Source: Dipteronia dyeriana
Lineage: Eukaryota > Streptophyta > Magnoliopsida > Sapindales > Sapindaceae
NCBI GenBank assembly: GCA_032871835.1
Contig: CM065298.1
Location: forward strand, 73,994,154 to 74,058,153
Length of the DNA: 64,000 nucleotides
Reading direction: 5' to 3'
The notes under the pieces are model-generated. The model was not told where the DNA came from. It saw nothing but the letters and a program-made list of their open reading frames with translations, and ran no database searches. The stretch's first letter is position 1; each line of letters starts with the position of its first letter. Shown piece by piece: positions 10,629 to 21,434 of the stretch. A program made the position numbers and the translations under genes.

Positions 10629-11555
10629 ATGGTGGCCGAATTTGCTGAGCTAGTTCAGAAGCAGCAACATCAAGCCGATCGAATAAGGCTCCTGGAGGCC
10701 TAGCTGAAGGCGAGTGAGGAAGGCCGTGCTCGAGCTGAAAAAGCTTATCAGTAGGAGGCCGGTTCCGTACAGATATTCCTCGACCATTGTTTGGCGAAGC
10801 AGGTTGAAACCGAGGAGAATGCATCTTTGGCATAGGAGAAGGTTGCATCACTTCAAAATCTCCTATCTTCTGCTGAAGAATCCATGCTTAAGGCGGAGCA
10901 GAAGGCGGAACAGTCGAGGTCGGCGTATGACCAAAAAATTAAAGACCTAGAGCACCAAGTGTTGACAGTTGAATCCCTATCCCGAGAGGCCAGGTTGGAA
11001 CTTGAAGTCCAAGGGGTGGATCATTTTAAAAGATCCCCTGCTTACGATGCCCTACTTCTTCGGGAATTTCAACACGGGTTAGTTTCGGCCGGTGAATTCT
11101 TCAAAGTTATGAGTAGGGCGACTGAGAAGGCCCGAGATAATTGGGAGCTGTCAATCAAACATCACGTGGACCGATCCTTGAAGTCTCTTCGGATTCAGAT
11201 GAAGGAATGGAGAGCCTACTGCCGTGGTCAAAGCAAAGAGCCTCATCCCATGCATTTAGAGATTCCGTCCGAGCATTCTCTCTAGATATTTTACGCAAGT
11301 CAAGAGTCGATCGAGGGTGTGGTTCCTGACGTTGGGCCAGTCCCAGGTGAGGATTACAGCCAGTGGATGGATGATACTGTCGACGATATTACTTGGCCGT
11401 CTAATGAAAGCCTGCTCCGTGAGTACGAGATGGTGCCAGACCCGAGTATCGGCAAAGGCTCAAAATCCTTACATCCTTAATTTTTGTAAAACTGTAGAAA
11501 ATTCTTATTATATTGTAAAGAACTTTCTTTGGTCTGTAACCATTCTTTTGAGATC

Positions 11556-11561
11556 AATAAA
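11556..11561 (+). terminator. Polyadenylation signal of the antisense gene
   Basis: A canonical AATAAA about 270 bases after the antisense stop codon, with T-rich sequence following. It lies just before the 90-bp tandem repeats. Confidence 0.5.
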
Positions 11562-11629
11562 ATTCTCTTATTCTGAATCGAATGTTTTTGATTTGTTTAT
11601 TGTTGATTGTTGCTGAGTGTTCTATTATA

Positions 11630-12000
11630 CTGGCTCTTTGATGTTCGGGTAACTTAACCTAGTATCTTATTAAACCGGTTGTTACCCGAATAACTTTAAT
11701 TGCCAAGTATCTTATTAATCTGGCTCTTTGATGTTCGGGTAACTTAACCGAGTATCTTATTAAATCGGTTGTTACCTGAATAACTCTAATTGCCAAGTAT
11801 CTTATTAAACTGGCTCTTTGATGTTCGGGTAACTTAACCGAGTATCTTATTAAACCGGTTGTTACCCGAGTAACTTTAATTGCCAAGTATCTTATTAAAC
11901 TGGCTCTTTGATGTTCGGGTAACTTAACCGAGTATCTTATTAAACCGGTTGTTACCCGAGTAACTTTAATTGCCAAGTATCTTATTAAACTGGCTCTTTA
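11630..12000. repeat. 90-bp tandem repeat, four copies plus a partial fifth
   Basis: Units start CTGGCTCTTTG at 11630, 11720, 11810 and 11900, with a partial copy from 11990; the period is exactly 90. Units differ by only a few substitutions. Each contains a GTTCGGGTAACTTAACC and an inverse-like GGTTGTTACCCGA. The array lies between the 3' ends of the convergent gag-pol and antisense genes. Tandem repeats in the long 3' region of Tat-type elements are known and have been proposed as a source of satellites. The 105-codon minus-strand frame through it is an artefact of a period divisible by three. Confidence 0.9.
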
Positions 12001-12546
12001 TTTTTAACCGAGTCATCTTAAAACAGGCAAGTTTATACTTGTGTTTCATACCCGGTTGCTACCGAACATTACATCAAGGCTCACCATGATCATATGTACA
12101 AGTCCTTATGCAATACCAAGGACGTCTCCCCAGTTTTTATGCGCAAGGGTTTACCGAATCGTTTTAAAAAAATTGCTCAACACAGCTACGTATTTTACCG
12201 GAATTTCTCCCGATAGCGTCCCGAGCATTTTTCCAGAGTCTGGTGCATCGGGTTTGCCTTTTTACTAAGGTCATTTTGACCATGCTCAGCTGGCATGCTC
12301 CTACGAGCTTCTCCGCCCATTCGAGATTTGATGGTCCCGAGAATTCTATTTTCATGTTCTTATTATCATGCTCTTCTTCCATATGTTCTTATTATCATAT
12401 GCTCTTGGAATTCTCGAGTAATTTTTATTTATCACTGCAAAATCAACAGATTTAAATTCTATAGCTAATATTTATTGTAACTAATAGCCCTGACTAAGAG
12501 AACGAAAAAAAAAGAAAACAATTTAAGGATAATTTTTTTTTAGGTA
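12001..12546. other. Non-coding 3' region of the Tat element
   Basis: This lies between the tandem repeat and the end of gag-pol. Short frames on both strands here are not recognisable. Small duplications such as GTTCTTATTATCAT near 12355-12390 are present. Confidence 0.5.
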
Positions 12547-13923
12547 TTAAGCGTTGCATGGTCGGGGTAAAACTCCTCTGTTGGGTCATGAAATCCAATA
12601 TGTTCCATGGCCTGCTATTCCCTCGACCTTGTATGGTCCCTCCCATTTATTAGTCAGGGATCCTGCAGCTTTATTTTTCATGTTTAGTGATACCCTCCTG
12701 AGCACCAGGTCTCCAAGCTGGAATTTCCTGATCCGAACACGAGAATTGTAATGGCGAGCCATTCTTTGTTGATATGTTGCATTTCTTATTCGGGACTTCT
12801 CCCTTTTTTCTTCTAGCTCATCCAGACTTTGTAGTAGCATATCAGTATTCTGCTCTTCATCGTATAGCCTGACCCGGGGGGACGCATACTATGTTTCAAT
12901 AGGGATGACAGCTTCTGTTTCGAACGCTAATGTGAACGGAGTTTCTCCTGTTGAAGTCCTTGTTGTCGTCCGGTATGCCCATAATACTTCGGGAAGCTTT
13001 TCAACCCAGCTTCCTTTTTTGGCATCCAACTTTGCTTTGATGGTGTGCTTGATAATTTTATTTACTGCTTCTACATGCCCAATTGTTTGATGGTGGGCTG
13101 GTGTGGCATAGTAATTAGCAATCTGGTACTTCTTGCACAACTGTCTAAACTTTAGGTTATTAAACTGGGTGCCATTGTCAGTGATTATAGTGTCCGGAAC
13201 TCCAAACCTATAAAGTATGTTCTTCTTTACAAAATTTGTGGTGTTAGCTTCTGTGATATGCACCAGTGCTTCAGCTTTTGCTTATTTTGTGAAATAGTCG
13301 ACAGCTACTATGACGTGTTTTGCTCCACCCCCTGTCCCAGCTGGCATTAGGCCGTTCAGGTCTAGACCCCACATGGCGAATGGCCATAGGGTAGTGAGAT
13401 TTCTAAGTTTTTTTGGGGGTTGTCGGATATCGTTGGCAATCATTTGACAAGTATTGCAACTTTTCGACCACTGCTGTTCATCTGAGAAAAGCGTAGGCCA
13501 GTAATAGCCTTGCCTGAGCACCTTGTGTACTAAACTTCTACCCCTAGTGTGGTTTCCGCAAACTCCTCCGTGGATCTCTTGAAGTATTTGATGTGTATCC
13601 TCTTCTGGTACACATATCTGGAGAGCTCGGGAAAACTCCCTTCTGAATAATTCTCATCCGATCATGGTATATCTAGCCAATCGATACCTGATGTGCTTTG
13701 CTAGTACATGATCTTTCGGGAGCATGCCTTCTTCCAAGAACTTTCTCAGCTGGATCATCCAACCGTCTTGGGGTGTTCGGACTTCTAAAATTTCCAAATG
13801 ATTTGGTTTAGCTGTGCTCGGTTTAAGGAGATGTGCAACCGGAATGGTCTTCGGTCTGATTATGGTTATTGGTGACACTAATTTAGACAATGCGTCAACC
13901 TTTTCATTTTCCTCCCTGGGGAT
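12547..13923 (-). pseudogene. Tat integrase
   Basis: Integrase joins the cDNA to the chromosome. The HHCC finger region (GNHTRGRSL...GYYWPTL...CNTCQ) is near 13450-13560. Core catalytic residues are visible: Asp in VAVDYFTK (about 13290), Asp in TDNGTQF (about 13165), Glu in GHVEAVNK (about 13075). The C-terminal part has GDLVLRRV and NKWEGPYKV. Stops at 13654, 13282 (a former Trp after FTK), 12889 and 12586 break it. Confidence 0.85.
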
Positions 13924-14424
13924 CTAAGCAATCTTGTATTCTTTAAATTTTTGGAGGAGTTGTTTTGCGATGTCACGGTATGCTATCATACCTTCGTCTT
14001 TGGCTTGGTACTCGTCCATGATCTGGTTGACAACTATTTGTGAATCGCTGAATATCTCAACCTCATCTGCCCCGAGAGCTATGCAGACTCTGAGTCCAGC
14101 CAATAGCGCCTCATATTCGGCTTGATTATTGGTTGCCATGAAATCAAACCTCATGGCACATTCAACATCATCTCCTTCTGGAGTGCGGACTACGATCCCT
14201 GCCCCGCTGCCATGAGTGTTTGAAGAACCATCAGCATATAGTTTCCATGGGAAATTTTTACCGAACAGTCTTTTTGCTTCCAGGTTTGGTTCCGTGAACT
14301 CGGTTATGAAGTCTGCCATAACTTGTCCTTTGAGTGAGGTTCTGGGTACATAATGAATATCGAATTCACTTAGCTTGATTGCCCATTTGGTAAGTCTTCC
14401 TGATATTTCTGGCTTTTGTAAAAT
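13924..14424 (-). pseudogene. Tat second (archaeal-type) RNase H
   Basis: After a short linker (QKPEISGRLTKWAIKL) comes a full RNase H domain: LYADGSS with the first catalytic Asp, NNQAEYEALLAGLRV with the Glu, and IFSDSQIVVNQI with the second Asp. An extra RNase H between RT/RNase H and integrase is a known mark of the Tat lineage. It ends at a TAG at 13924 that fits a CAG to TAG change. Confidence 0.8.
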
Positions 14425-15837
14425 TTATCTTAATGGGCAATTGGTGAGTACCTGGATTGTATGGGCCTGAAAGTATGGTCTCAACTTTTTTACTGCTGAA
14501 ACCAATGCTAATGCCATCTTCTCTACCTGTGAGTAACTGGTCTCAGCTGGTAAGAGTGTCTTGCTGGTATAATACACTGGTTTCTGCACTCCATCTTCTG
14601 TTCTGACTAAGACTGACCTTGTTGCAACCTCGGTGACTGATAAATATAACTGAAGCACTTCCCCTCTTTGCGGTTTTAAGAGAATTTGTGCCTGTCCTAG
14701 ATAATCTTTTATTTTTAAGAATGCATGGTCGCACTCTTCATTCCATTCGAGACCTTTCCCTTTTTTGATTATCTTGAAAAAGGGTACGCACCTGTCCGTA
14801 GCCCTCGAGATGAATCTTCCCAAAGAAGCTAAACACCCTGTTAACCGCTGTACTTCTTTTAATGTTTTTGGTGAGGTCATTTTCTGCAAGGCCTGGATCT
14901 TCTCGGGATTAACTTCGATTCCTCTCTTGTGGACTTGAAAACTCAGGAATCTTTCCGAAGGGACTTCGAATAAATATTTCTTTGGGTTTAATTTCATCTG
15001 GTATCTCCTCGGGACATCAAATTTCTCTCGGAGGTCCAAGGCGTGCTTATCTGCCGAGACACTTTTAGTCAGCATGTCATCAATGTACACTTCCATATTC
15101 CTTCCTATTTGCCGAGTGAAGATTTTGTTGACCAGCCTCTGATACGTAGCACCTGTTTTTTTTAAACCGAAGGGCATTACTGTGTAACAGTATAAACCCT
15201 GATCTGTTGTGAAGGCTGTTTTTTCTTCATCGGCTTTGTTCATCCTTATTTGATTGTATCCCGAGTAGGCGTCCATGAAGCTGAGCAATTCGTGACCTGC
15301 TGTGGCATCAACCAGCTGGTTTATCCTTGGAAGTGGGAAACTGTCTTTTGGGCATGCCTTGTTCAGATCCGTGAAATCTACGCACATCCTCCATTGCCCA
15401 TTTTTATTTTGGACAAAAACTACGTTAGCTACCCACTGAGGGTAGTTGACTTCTCTGATTGATCCAGTAGCAAGTAGCTTTTCCACCTCTTGTTTGATTG
15501 CTCGACTTCTTTTAGGATTGAACGATCTTCTCTTTTGTATTACTGGTTTTGCATTCGGGTCAACTGCGAGATGGTGGGACATTACTCAGGCATCTATCCC
15601 TACCATATCTTCTTGACTCCAAGCGAACACATTTTTGTACTCTTTAAGCAGATTGGTTAGGTCTTGCTTGACTTTTCCTTCCAAGTTAGCCCCGATCTTG
15701 ATTTTCTTATCTGGTTCATCTTCTTTTAGCACAATTTCTTCAACCAATTTTGTTTTGGATTCATTTGAGTCCTCCATCGGATTCAACTTGAATGATAAGG
15801 ATTCTTTACACTGATTCAGCTGCATTATGGTGCACAC
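14425..15837 (-). pseudogene. Tat reverse transcriptase and first RNase H
   Basis: Reverse transcriptase copying the element's RNA. Motifs in order: WRMCVDFTDLNKACPKD, SFMDAYSGYNQI, VMPFGLKKTGATYQRL, and the catalytic YIDD at 15076-15087. The RNase H-like segment after it (KPVYYTSKTLLPAETSY, then KLRPYFQAHTIQVLT) ends at a stop at 14425, probably a former Gln codon. The 385-codon stretch 14425-15582 is the longest open piece of the element. A stop at 15586 separates it from the preceding linker. Confidence 0.85.
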
Positions 15838-16956
15838 CTATTCAGCATCATTCTTGTCTTTGTATACTGACAGGTTTGCTCTTCGGGCCATCTCTTGGGA
15901 TCCCTTGACTATCCCGACCAATTGTTCTATCAGGAACTTGATCATTAATGCATAAGTGGCCGTTACAGCCCTTGTTTTATTCAGGAATGGCCGACCCAAT
16001 AATGCATTATATGGCCAATTATCTAGGTCAACTACCACAAAGTCGAGCAGGACAGTCATTTGGGAAGGTGCTGTTCCAATCTTCACGGGCAGTTTTACCG
16101 TCCCGAGTGACCTGACTTATATCCCTCCAAACCCTCTTAATGGAGTATGGAAAGACTGTAAATCTTTTTGGTCTAGTCTTAGCTGGTCTTAGACGGCCAC
16201 ATTGAGGATGTCTGCTGAACTCCCATTATCTATTAAAATTCTTTGGACTTCTCGATGACCAATCCGGGCACTTATAACCAAGGCGTTATTAGGCCGAACA
16301 TCGACGCCATGGGAATCTGTCTCTGTAAAGACTATCGAGTCCCATCCTTCATTCACCCTTTTCGGGTCTGGCTCAACCGAGTTTACGTCAAAGTTATTCC
16401 TTGCTTCTATTGCTTCTCTGATTTCCTGAGTTCTTTCTCGGTTGCTTTTCCCAGTAGAGGGTCCTCCGAAAATCGTATGTATTACCTGATTGGCTTCGGG
16501 AATGGGCATTTGATTTCGTCCAGAGTGATCTGCCTTAACTTTTTTCTTAGCTTCTGATTTCTCATCTTTTTTCAAGATTATATCCCGCAGATGCCTTTCC
16601 CGAATGAGAGTCTCTATGTATTCTTTGAGCTGTCAACACTTTGAAGTCTGGTACCCGGTTTCCTTGTGAAACCTGCAATACTTGGTTGTATCTTTCCGGG
16701 CAAACTGGGACTGTCGCCGCGGTTCTTGCACCATATTCTTCTTTTCTAGGATGGCTAGAATTTCTTCTTGTTTTTTCTGAAGAGGGGTGTAATTGGTGTA
16801 TCGGCCTCGGTATTTCTCTGTGGACTGTTCGACATTACGCCCATTACCCCCATCTTTGTTTTTCTCCTTACCGTTACCCTTTAGTTTTCCCTTTTGATTC
16901 TGCCCCTTGGATTCAGTATCCTTCTGTTCGGGCTTTCCTCCGTCCATATAGCTCCC
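15838..16956 (-). pseudogene. Tat nucleocapsid tail and aspartic protease
   Basis: A Lys/Gly-rich stretch (16947 downward) leads to CRFHKETGYQTSKC, which corresponds to the C-x-x-H-x5-H-type finger of Tat elements but has Tyr where His is expected. The protease active-site region reads ILIDNGSSADIL at about 16200; Asn in place of the usual Gly (D-G-G-S-S) would be unusual. Further on, YNALLGRPFLNK marks the end of the protease fold. Stops at 16633, 16189 and about 16111 break it. Confidence 0.75.
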
Positions 16957-18186
16957 TCATGTAGCTAAATTTTCTTCTTCGGCCAGTGCGTATCCTCCGG
17001 CCATATCTATCATGTCAGCATACCTGGTCAGCTGTGCTCTTCTCAAATCAAAAGATAGCTGTCCATTCTGCAAGTTATTGGTGAAGGCAGCAATAATTGC
17101 TTCATCGTTTGCACTGCTAATTTCTAATACTGCTTGGTCGAATCGGCCTAAGTATTTCTTCAATGACTCGTCCTTCCCCTGCTTTATTTGAGAAAGGTAG
17201 GCCACCGATTTTTTTCTGTGAACATTGCTCAGAAATTGCCTTGAGAAGGTCCAGCTCAGTTCGCTGAAATTTCTGATGCTCGCCGGGGTTAGTCTCCCAA
17301 ACCATCTTGACCCTGTGTCTCCTAGTGTTTGTGGAAAGTTGAGACACAATAAGGGGTCACTGTGGGCATATTGAGCCATGGCACTTTTTTAGCGTCTAAC
17401 GTGCTCCTTTGGATCCGTATCTTTTTTGAACTGCTCCACATGTGGCATCCTGAATCTTTCTGGGAAAGGGGTCCGTAAGATTTCCCTGGTGAATGGACTG
17501 TTAGAGTCATCGTCAGATAGATCGTTATAACCATAACGTCTGACCAGTGCTTCCATCTGGTTCCTATTATTCTCGACTTCTTGAGTTAGGCTCTAGATTG
17601 TAATATCTCTATTTCCTACCGGGCTTCCCTGACGGTTAAACCGCTAGGTTATCGTCATTCCTTTGAGAGATTCTTCACTCTGATGCTGAGCCTCTCATGT
17701 AATTCCGTGATGACGCTTGCAATGGTGTCGATCACTGTCTTCTGATGATGAATGACCTCTGCACCGGTCGTATTTATGATGTCTAGCACGTACTGTCTGA
17801 TTCTAGTCCAACCTTTGGTGCGGTTGTTCCTCTTCAGGTGTTTCTTGTCCAGCCGGGTTGATTGGGGAAGAGTTCCTTCTGGTTTTCGGTGTAATTATTC
17901 CTAGCCCAACCACCACCGAACGAAGCTTTGCTAGTGGAAGATTAGGAGTTTGTGCTCCTGCAGCCAGTAGATCAACCCATTCCCTTGCTGCGTCTGTCAC
18001 CAATTGCTGCAACGCCTCTTGAAAATGCAGCGTCAGATCTTTGCTGGTTGGAGGAACTTGCTGTATCCCTGCCAGGTGTGTAGGTTGGTTTTATGTGTTT
18101 GCTGCAGGACCTCGTGATGTATTGCCAATATGGAAATTGCCCGGTGATTTTTGGCCATTCCCGGAACTACTTCTGCTTCCTGTCAT
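16957..18186 (-). pseudogene. Tat Gag region
   Basis: It would encode the capsid/nucleocapsid precursor. The N-terminal part (18186 to about 17600) is variable; the conserved core begins near 17500, where the frame gives SPFTREIL and PFPERFRMPHVEQ, followed by RWFGRLTPASIRNFSEL and the RYADMIDMAGGYALAEE tail typical of retrotrans_gag in Tat elements. About six stops fall here, mostly before the core. The last intact stretch is 16959-17379. Confidence 0.8.
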
Positions 18187-18195
18187 TGCTTTTAG

Positions 18196-18214
18196 CCTTT
18201 CCTTCTAGCGCCAA
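18196..18214 (-). other. Tat element primer-binding site
   Basis: Directly inside the 5' LTR, the minus strand reads TTGGCGCTAGAAGGAAAGG. TGGCGC-type primer sites are usual in this group of elements. I cannot name the tRNA with confidence. The gag start codon follows within about 10 bases. Confidence 0.6.
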
Positions 18215-18215
18215 T

Positions 18216-19063
18216 TGTCGAAGTTGATTTCTGGATCGTGTCAGAAAAGCCAACAAGGATTGGATTTCGGTTATCAATTCAAAGAGAGAGAGATTTTAGA
18301 GAGAGTAACCAAGACAAGTTTTACGTGGTAAAACTTCGATGTCCGGAGAAACGTCCACGGGTGGTTGAATGATCAACCGAGCCAAAATCCACTATGAAAA
18401 TAAGATGCCTATAAGCTCTCGATCTCTCTTTCTCTCTGTATTTTTCTGTTGCTTGCTGTCTATATATTTTTTGGCGAGATTATGGGTCTATTTATATGTT
18501 TATAGAGCCCTAATCTACCTTGTATACGTAATGAATCTTTGTATTTAATCGTGATTTTGGTTACTTGTTTGAAGTAGATTTATCTTCTTTCCAGTTTCAG
18601 AAGCTGGTTTTGAGATTGAATGTGACTCTGGTAGCATAATCCGATTTGGACTTTTATAAGAAGTAGTCATGGAGAAGTAGAAGTGTTCTTAGATGAGGAA
18701 CCCTTTATGCTTGACATTCTCTTTCTTCTTTAGAGTCCCTCTTCGATAAGGAACCATGCGTGACTTAACTCATGGCCTACTTACTAGACTTCTTACTCAG
18801 TTGGCATGTTCATCCCGAATATGATGTGATGTGTTGCCCGAGTGTCGTCTCCTGATCCTGAGTAAAGAATGTCTCTACTATCCCGAGTGCGTTTAATTGA
18901 TTTAGTTGATTCCGAGTATGTCTTGCCTTAATGCTTGTCTACTCGGGGTTCTCCTCTCTTAATGTTTTATTGAATATTTCCTAATTACCTTTTTGGGCGT
19001 TCACATGGCAGTTTTCTCCCTCTTATTGATGATGTGTATATTTGGTAGATTTTACATACGACA
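18216..19063 (-). repeat. Tat element 5' LTR
   Basis: 848 bp, homologous end to end with 7147-8008. On the minus strand a TATA-like CATATAAATAGA lies at about 18487-18499 and is the likely U3 promoter. The flanking ATAAC is at 19064-19068. Confidence 0.9.
18487..18499 (-). promoter_or_regulatory. Candidate TATA box in the Tat 5' LTR
   Basis: The minus strand reads CATATAAATAGAC, a good TATA match about 270 bases inside the LTR end; transcription toward gag would start about 30 bases downstream. Confidence 0.45.
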
Positions 19064-19068
19064 ATAAC

Positions 19069-19804
19069 AATGTACACTAAACTAAAATAAAAATAAAAAT
19101 AAACAATAGACTTAAATAAACATATTAATAATAATAAAAGAAACTATAACATTTACCTTTTTCCAAAGATGTGAATTCCAACCAAAAACTTTCTAAATAG
19201 TTTAAATTCTGATAAATATGGCAACCGTAAATCAATTAAGAATAAATATCTAACTGTGATAAAAAATCAAACATTCAAATTAATATGATGAAATAAGGCT
19301 ATAGTGAATAACAATGAAGATACAAAAGTTTTATTTTTCAATAAATAACAAATTGATCTTCAATAAAAAGAACCATTTAAAACGATCATCATCAAATTAA
19401 GGTTAAGCATAGTAAATAATGCTAAATACCGTAGAAAAGAATATGAAATATGATCTAATATTTTAGAGAAAGGAAAAGGGGAAAAAATAATGCGATTAAA
19501 ATATGTAAAAAATAAAAGGTAATAATTGAAAAATTACAAAAAAAAAAAAAAAAAACTAAATTTAAAGTAGTATTGGGTCTTCATTTTTGTTTACCTTAAC
19601 GGAAGAAAGCTTGAATGATCCTTGAACTTCTAAATTCTTCTTTTTAGTAAAATATGGCTACAATAGTCCATATTTGAGGAAATATCCGATCTTATTTGTT
19701 TAGATTGACATACGCTAAACTAAACTAAAAATAAGAAAACAGCAATTTTATTAAGAATTTTTAAAATAAAAAAATAAAATAATGTATATATATATATAGC
19801 TTTT
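19069..19804. other. Gene-free AT-rich stretch
   Basis: Only AT-rich spacer with A-rich runs (for example near 19540) and a short TA run near 19790. I see no element boundaries or coding frame. Confidence 0.6.
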
Positions 19805-20615
19805 TGTTGAAATGGGTTAGTCCATCTTAGCAATGTAAAGGCCCAAACACGAAGCCCAAACTGATACTCAATTCAGAAGTTCAAATCAGAACCAAGAGTT
19901 GTGCAACTTTCAAACCAGACGTGGACCACTTATTGACTTTATCAATACGCTGTGTATTGGTATATGATGGATTCAAATGAAATTAGTGATCATGTGATGA
20001 AATCCAATGTGGCGAGTTGTTATTGGCTGAAGAGGATTTTGGTGATAACTCAGGTGATAAGCATATATAAAGGAAGAGGAGAGAGAAAGGCATTTAACGA
20101 ATTCATTCTCATTTCTCATTATTAGGTTTTTCTTTGGTTTTCTCTCTCTGAAAAAGGCTTTCAATTTCTCTCTTGTGTTCTTTACGAATTCTTGGTGAAT
20201 CCAAGTTTAGTTTTGTGTATTATTGTGTAATATTGTTCTCTGAGTGTAACCAAAGTGTTTATACACATTTGTAAAGAGAGTTTGTATGATTTGGCTCTGT
20301 ATTTCATAGAGCTTGTGAGAGATCTGATTTCAACATATGTTGTGTTGACAGATCTAGAGTTCTTGAGTGATTCTGGGTTGATTTAGGTTCCAGTTAGTGT
20401 AATCGTGTTGTAAAGACTCATATATAGTGGAGAAAGCTTTCCTTGTGACTGCTCAACGTGGATGTAGGCTTGGTTTATTGTTGTTATCAGGTTGCTTAAA
20501 GTTTAGTTTTGCATACATTTTGTTATTGCTGTTTTCTTGTTATTTTTCCTTTGCTATTTCTACGAGTGAATCTTGCAGGAGTAGTAGGGTTTCGTGTGAA
20601 AATCGAAATTCCCAA
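19805..20615 (+). mobile_element. Ty1/copia-like solo LTR
   Basis: It begins TGTTGAAATGGG and ends near AATTCCCAAC, about 810 bp. Internal signs fit a copia LTR: a TATA box TATATAAAGG at 20064, and downstream the phrase ATATAGTGGAGAAAGC followed by GTGACTGCTCAACGTGGATGTAGGC, typical of the region near the end of such LTRs. No primer site or coding sequence follows, so I call it a solo LTR. The right end is mutated (CAACG rather than CAACA) and I could not confirm a target duplication. Confidence 0.6.
20064..20071 (+). promoter_or_regulatory. TATA box in the copia solo LTR
   Basis: TATATAAA within GCATATATAAAGGAAGAGG, in the position expected of an LTR promoter. Confidence 0.5.
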
Positions 20616-20915
20616 CGCTTATTGATTTAAAAAAAATTAAGCTTTTAAAAATGTACAATAATAACAAGAGGATTTAGTTGATAGGAGAGGAAATATTATC
20701 ATATACGAAACAATATAATTAATTTTTAAAATTATATGAAAAGTTTTTGTATTTTTTGAAGTCTGAATCCAACAATTTTGTGTTAAGAAAAAAATTAAGG
20801 TGGCAGTTTAATTATTTATTTAGTATTTAATTTGTTTGTTTTCAAAAAGAAATAAAAAAAATGAAAGGCATTCAACCTAAACGTAAGTATATATATATAG
20901 TTATACAGAGCAGAC
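20616..20915. other. Gene-free AT-rich flank
   Basis: AT-rich sequence leading to the target site of the gag-protease element; nothing recognisable. Confidence 0.6.
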
Positions 20916-21434
20916 TGTCAAGGGCTTAGAGTTTGTGCAGCACACCCGTGCGGCACTTAGGCAAATTCTATGAGAATGTTGCTAAGTAAGCCTTACAAGA
21001 GAGAGATTTGAAAGAGTAGAAGAGCTTGAATGGAAAACAAAGATTGTATTGCTATGAAGGAAGCTTTACAATGTCTTGTATACTAGAATGCTTGAGTTTT
21101 TAGGATGATTTACAAATGAGGGGGGGTTGGCTATTTATAGGTGAGCCACCTCCTTAGGGAATGTTCTAGATTAATCTAGGAGATTAAGTCTTCAGAATAT
21201 TCTACACCTGGCTAGAATACTCTACATGTATTTATATGTCTTTACAAGGTTCTAGATTATTCTACAACTATCTAGTTAAATACAAGAATGGTGTAGAGAG
21301 GGTTGGGTTGCTAGAGACTTCCAGAAGTTTGACCAATGCTGGAATTGTGGAGAAGTCTCTAGAATCTTCCAAGAGCTTGGCATAGTTGTGGCCTTTGTTG
21401 GGCTCTTGGGCTTGACAGCTTGCGGCCCGTGACA
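20916..21434 (-). repeat. 3' LTR of the gag-protease element
   Basis: 519 bp. The gag-protease frame reads through the polypurine tract and stops 159 bases inside this LTR (21276). Confidence 0.9.

Larger units (their letters stand above)
8502..11285 (+). pseudogene. Antisense ORF of the Tat element (plant transposon / Transposase_28-like), three exons, decayed
   Basis: This gene runs opposite to gag-pol. Its first part (8502-9637) matches the domain annotated as 'putative gypsy type transposon': residues such as YRPRFDLPDLVTLVPAGDRA, then a segment rich in LPFQPFIAWFLAEAGIAP, are typical. Candidate introns are 9638-9713 (GTAAGT to TTTTAAG) and 10564-10628 (GTAAGT to TTTTACAG). Exon 2 is acidic and variable; exon 3 (10629-11285) is a heptad-rich coiled coil ending in the Tyr/Phe-rich tail usual for this family. 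Damage: a frameshift near 8850 in a T9 run, another near 8760, one between 10430 and 10480, and several in-frame TAA/TAG codons, including three TAGs in the coiled coil that fit CAG to TAG. The molecular role is unknown. Confidence 0.75.
12547..18186 (-). pseudogene. Tat gag-pol, one 1,880-codon frame with about 18 stops
   Basis: The start ATG is at 18186, just after the primer site, and the terminal TAA at 12547-12549. All recognisable domains (gag, protease, RT, RNase H, second RNase H, integrase) lie in a single frame with no net frameshift over 5.6 kb, yet about 18 stop codons interrupt it, for example at 16957, 16633, 16189, 15838, 15586, 14425, 13924, 13654, 13282, 12889 and 12586 (lowest base of each codon). 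Nearly all fit one C-to-T step from CAA, CAG or CGA, or G-to-A from TGG. A single polyprotein is normal for this lineage. The element could not make enzyme as it stands. Domains follow as separate entries. Confidence 0.9.
7147..19063 (-). mobile_element. Tat-lineage Ty3/gypsy LTR retrotransposon, complete structure
   Basis: The element is 11.9 kb on the minus strand. Its LTRs (5' 18216-19063, 3' 7147-8008) begin TGTCG and end CGACA on the plus strand, and a perfect 5-bp target duplication ATAAC flanks it (7142-7146, 19064-19068). Domain order is gag, protease, RT, RNase H, a second RNase H, integrase, then a long 3' region with a 90-bp tandem repeat and an antisense gene. The second RNase H before integrase and the long 3' region with an antisense ORF are known traits of Tat-lineage elements. 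Sampled LTR segments differ at roughly 5 positions per 100, so it is not young, and gag-pol is interrupted by about 18 stops. Confidence 0.9.

Noticed and set aside
11659..11976. 105-codon minus-strand frame with 30-residue repeats
   Set aside because: It is only the translation of the 90-bp tandem repeat; the period is divisible by three so the frame stays open.
11630..12000. Possible CRISPR-like array
   Set aside because: The whole 90-bp unit is repeated with no variable spacers, in plant retroelement DNA.
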